In this document: positions 62,128 to 64,000 of the stretch, in pieces
Numbering within the stretch: position 1 is the stretch's first letter
Layout of the letters: the number at the start of each line of letters is the position of its first letter
NCBI RefSeq assembly: GCF_000819445.1
Contig: NZ_CP005286.1
Location: forward strand, 124,001-188,000
Source: Corynebacterium humireducens NBRC 106098 = DSM 45392
GTDB taxonomy: Bacteria; Actinomycetota; Actinomycetes; Mycobacteriales; Mycobacteriaceae
Reading direction: 5' to 3'
Length of the DNA stretch: 64,000 nt
Program-made: the position numbers and the translations under genes
Notes under the pieces: generated by a model
The model's database searches: none
The model's input: only the letters and a program-made list of their open reading frames with translations
What the model was told of the DNA's origin: nothing

Positions 62128-62576
62128 TGGATCTCACCGAACTCCCGCGCCAGGTGGCGCTCCAGATTGACCAGCAGCTCATTCTCGCCCAGGCGCACCC
62201 CCATGACCATCTTCTCCCCGGCGACCGTCTGGTACGGGCGGGTCAGGGCCATGGAGTCCATCCAGGGGGAGGAGGCGGTGAGCCCGCCGACGACGACGTC
62301 GACCTCACCCCGTCTCACCTTGTCGGCGAGGACGCTCTCGGGGCCTGCGGTCCACTCGATGTCCGCGTCGATGGAGTCGGCGAAGGAGGTGATGAGGTCC
62401 GCCTCGGAGCCGGTGACGCGGCCCTCGTCGTCGACGTGGGCCCAGGGCGGGTGCTCGGACACCCCGACGACGAGCGTGCCGCCCGACGCCCGGTCGAAGG
62501 TGCCCTCGACGTCGACCGGCAGGGCCGTGCAGCCGACGAGCAGGAGTGCGAGGGGGAGAGGGAGGAGGACACGCAC
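62124..62576 (-). CDS. Short solute-binding-like lipoprotein
   Basis: A 150-residue protein with a lipobox (LLLVGC, Cys16), then a half-size family 3 solute-binding fold (TLVVGVSEHPPWAHVDDEGR near 33, GSEADLITSFADSI near 56, GEVDVVVGGLTASSPW near 89). The normal family length is about 250, so the second lobe is missing or minimal. It may be a truncated copy or a specialised lipoprotein that works with the cation transporter encoded right after it. Confidence 0.72.
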   Translation of the reverse strand: MRVLLPLPLALLLVGCTALPVDVEGTFDRASGGTLVVGVSEHPPWAHVDDEGRVTGSEADLITSFADSIDADIEWTAGPESVLADKVRRGEVDVVVGGLTASSPWMDSMALTRPYQTVAGEKMVMGVRLGENELLVNLERHLAREFGEIQ

Positions 62577-62624
62577 CGGGACTCCTTTCCATAAGGGAAA
62601 GCGAAAGTGAGTCCCAGGCTACTC

Positions 62625-63380
62625 CTAGCGGAGGCGTTCCAGCCGGAGACGGTCGACGACGGCGATCTCCAGGGGCTCCAGCGCGTCCAGCTCCACGCCC
62701 ATCGCGCGGGCGAGCAGTAGATCCGCGAGCTGCGGGTTGCGGGCCAGGACGGGGCCGTGCATGTACGTGGCGATGACGCTGCCCTGCACCGCGCCCTCGG
62801 CGAAGCGCTGGCGGGTGCCGTCGTCGACGTCGTCGGCGGCCGCGGCGACGTCGCAGTTGCCGGTGCCGCGGGTGACGCGGCCGAGAGGCTCGGCACCCGG
62901 GCCCAGCAGGGTGGCGCCGAGGTGGTTCTCGAAGCCGGTGAGAGGCTCCGTCAGCTCCGCGGTGATGCCGGCGCGGGTGGGCGTCGACGCGACCTCGCCG
63001 ATCGCGCGGGACTGGAGCCCGATGGTGGTGGCGTCGATGAGCCCGAGGCCGTCGACGATGCGGCCACCGGCGCGGAAGGACTCGCCGAGCACCTGCAGGC
63101 CGGCGCAGACCCCGAGGACCGGGCGGCCGGCCCAGGCGGCGCGGGTGAGGCCGCCGTCGGCGATGAGGTGTTCCGCCGCGAGGATCTGGGCGGTGTCCTC
63201 GCCGCCGCCGAGGCAGTAGACGTCGAGGGACTCGGGGACGGCCTCGCCGAGGCGGACGGGCAGGATCTCGGCGGTGATGCCGCGCATGCGGGCGCGCTGG
63301 CGCAGGACCAGGGCGTTGCCGTCGTCGCCGTAGGTGCCCAGGACGTCGGGAAGCACGAGTCCGATGGTCAGCTCAGCCAC
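62625..63380 (-). CDS. gatD: Lipid II isoglutaminyl synthase, glutaminase subunit GatD
   Basis: A 251-residue class I-like glutamine amidotransferase of the CobB/CobQ type. The nucleophile Cys is in GVCAGLQVLGESF near residue 93 and the His in YMHGPVLARNP near 208. With MurT it amidates the alpha-carboxyl of D-Glu in lipid II, needed for cross-linking. It overlaps murT by 8 bases, so the two are coupled. Confidence 0.93.
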   Translation of the reverse strand: MAELTIGLVLPDVLGTYGDDGNALVLRQRARMRGITAEILPVRLGEAVPESLDVYCLGGGEDTAQILAAEHLIADGGLTRAAWAGRPVLGVCAGLQVLGESFRAGGRIVDGLGLIDATTIGLQSRAIGEVASTPTRAGITAELTEPLTGFENHLGATLLGPGAEPLGRVTRGTGNCDVAAAADDVDDGTRQRFAEGAVQGSVIATYMHGPVLARNPQLADLLLARAMGVELDALEPLEIAVVDRLRLERLR

Positions 63381-64000
63381 GGTGGGTCTCCTTCTGCAGG
63401 GCGGCCTTCAGGTCACGGAAGGCGGTGTAGTTGGCCAGCACCTCGATGCGCCCGGGCGGGCAGGCGAGGACGGCCGAGAGGGGGTCGGGGACGAGTTCGT
63501 GCCCGATGTCGGCGTAGGTGAGCCGTACGGCGAGGTCGGTGCCCCGCTCGCCGGCGGCCTTGACCACCAGTCCCTCGAAGTCCTCGAAGGCGACGTCCCA
63601 CAGCCAGGACAGGTCCTCACCGTCGGCGACCTGGCCGTTGACGGCGATGACCAGCCCGTCGGCGGAGCGGTCCACCATCGACAGCGCCTCCTGCCAGCCG
63701 GCGGGGTTCTTGGCCAGCAGCAGGTGGATGTCCCGCTCGCCGAGGCGGATGGTGGAGTAGCGGCCGGCGACGTTGTCGACGGACTCGGCGGCCGCGACGG
63801 CGTCGGTGAGCGGGACGCCGAAACCCTCGACGGCGGCGGCGATCGCCTGCGTCGCGTTGCCGCGGTTGGCGCGACCCGGCAGCTTGAGGGAGAGCGCGGA
63901 GGACCCGTGCGGGGACTCCAGACCGGAGTCGGTGATGGTCCAGGTGGGGGTGGGGCGGCGGAAGGGGCGGCCGTCGGGAAGCGGCTTGACGGCCCACCAG
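63373..64000 (-). CDS. murT: Lipid II isoglutaminyl synthase MurT, C-terminal part
   Basis: The frame is open to the end of the window and its start lies beyond it; about 208 residues are visible. Visible segments are the Mur-ligase middle/C-terminal part (LPGRANRGNATQAIAAAVEG, LLLAKNPAGWQEAL) and the DUF1727 domain (LSWLWDVAFEDFEG, then RIEVLANYTAFRDL). MurT activates D-Glu for amidation by GatD-derived ammonia. Partial because of the window edge only. Confidence 0.93.
   Translation of the reverse strand, partial: WWAVKPLPDGRPFRRPTPTWTITDSGLESPHGSSALSLKLPGRANRGNATQAIAAAVEGFGVPLTDAVAAAESVDNVAGRYSTIRLGERDIHLLLAKNPAGWQEALSMVDRSADGLVIAVNGQVADGEDLSWLWDVAFEDFEGLVVKAAGERGTDLAVRLTYADIGHELVPDPLSAVLACPPGRIEVLANYTAFRDLKAALQKETHRG

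Overview
The window is a high-GC actinobacterial chromosome segment, almost certainly from Corynebacterium or a very close mycolata relative. The evidence is a C50 carotenoid operon of the C. glutamicum type, a full arabinogalactan locus (single Emb, AftA, DprE1, DprE2, GlfT1, Wzm, Wzt), the characteristic block aspT / SUFU-like / dnaX / ybaB / recR, the GatD-MurT pair, and many start codons sitting 6-8 bases behind a TANNNT -10 box (leaderless genes).

Layout. 1-3.7 kb: end of crtB, then crtI, crtYe, crtYf and crtEb, all overlapping by 4 bases. 3.8-5.3 kb: 3' part of an LPXTG surface protein that seems to have lost its N terminus. 5.3-14.4 kb: housekeeping and stress genes (HrpB helicase, AlkB, SDR, LysE-type exporter, YbjQ, S4 protein, VOC protein, alkyltransferase-like protein, alcohol dehydrogenase, YihY, esterase). 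14.5-19.1 kb: maltokinase-cap-like protein, M13 peptidase, membrane protein, PrsW-like protease, DUF1622 protein. 19.2-34.1 kb: arabinogalactan genes, interrupted by a 39-aa peptide gene, an uncharacterised three-gene group, and a DUF559 nuclease gene inside the galactan-export operon.

34.3-46.1 kb: a PLP-fold protein without its catalytic lysine, a quinone oxidoreductase, four of the six tRNA genes, a lower-GC island with a small protein and a secreted protein, MgtE, a DASS carboxylate transporter, TyrA, TadA with its partner, and CsbD. 46.3-53.5 kb: MMPL transporter, then a queuosine salvage locus (Tgt, YhhQ-type transporter, GluQ). This locus is split by a 1.76-kb single-gene cassette (AlbA_2/Schlafen-type ATPase) lying between two 75-bp direct repeats. 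53.5-64 kb: PAS protein, aquaporin, tRNA-Ser, SRP RNA, aspT-dnaX-ybaB-recR, a cation efflux protein, a short solute-binding lipoprotein, GatD and partial MurT.

The items most worth following are the repeat-bracketed ATPase cassette, the Tgt that lacks three of four zinc ligands yet sits with queuosine salvage genes, a strongly over-represented 13-mer (GCTTNTCGACGCC), and dispersed perfect palindromes linked to tRNA genes. I saw no CRISPR array, integrase, transposase, rRNA or replication origin.
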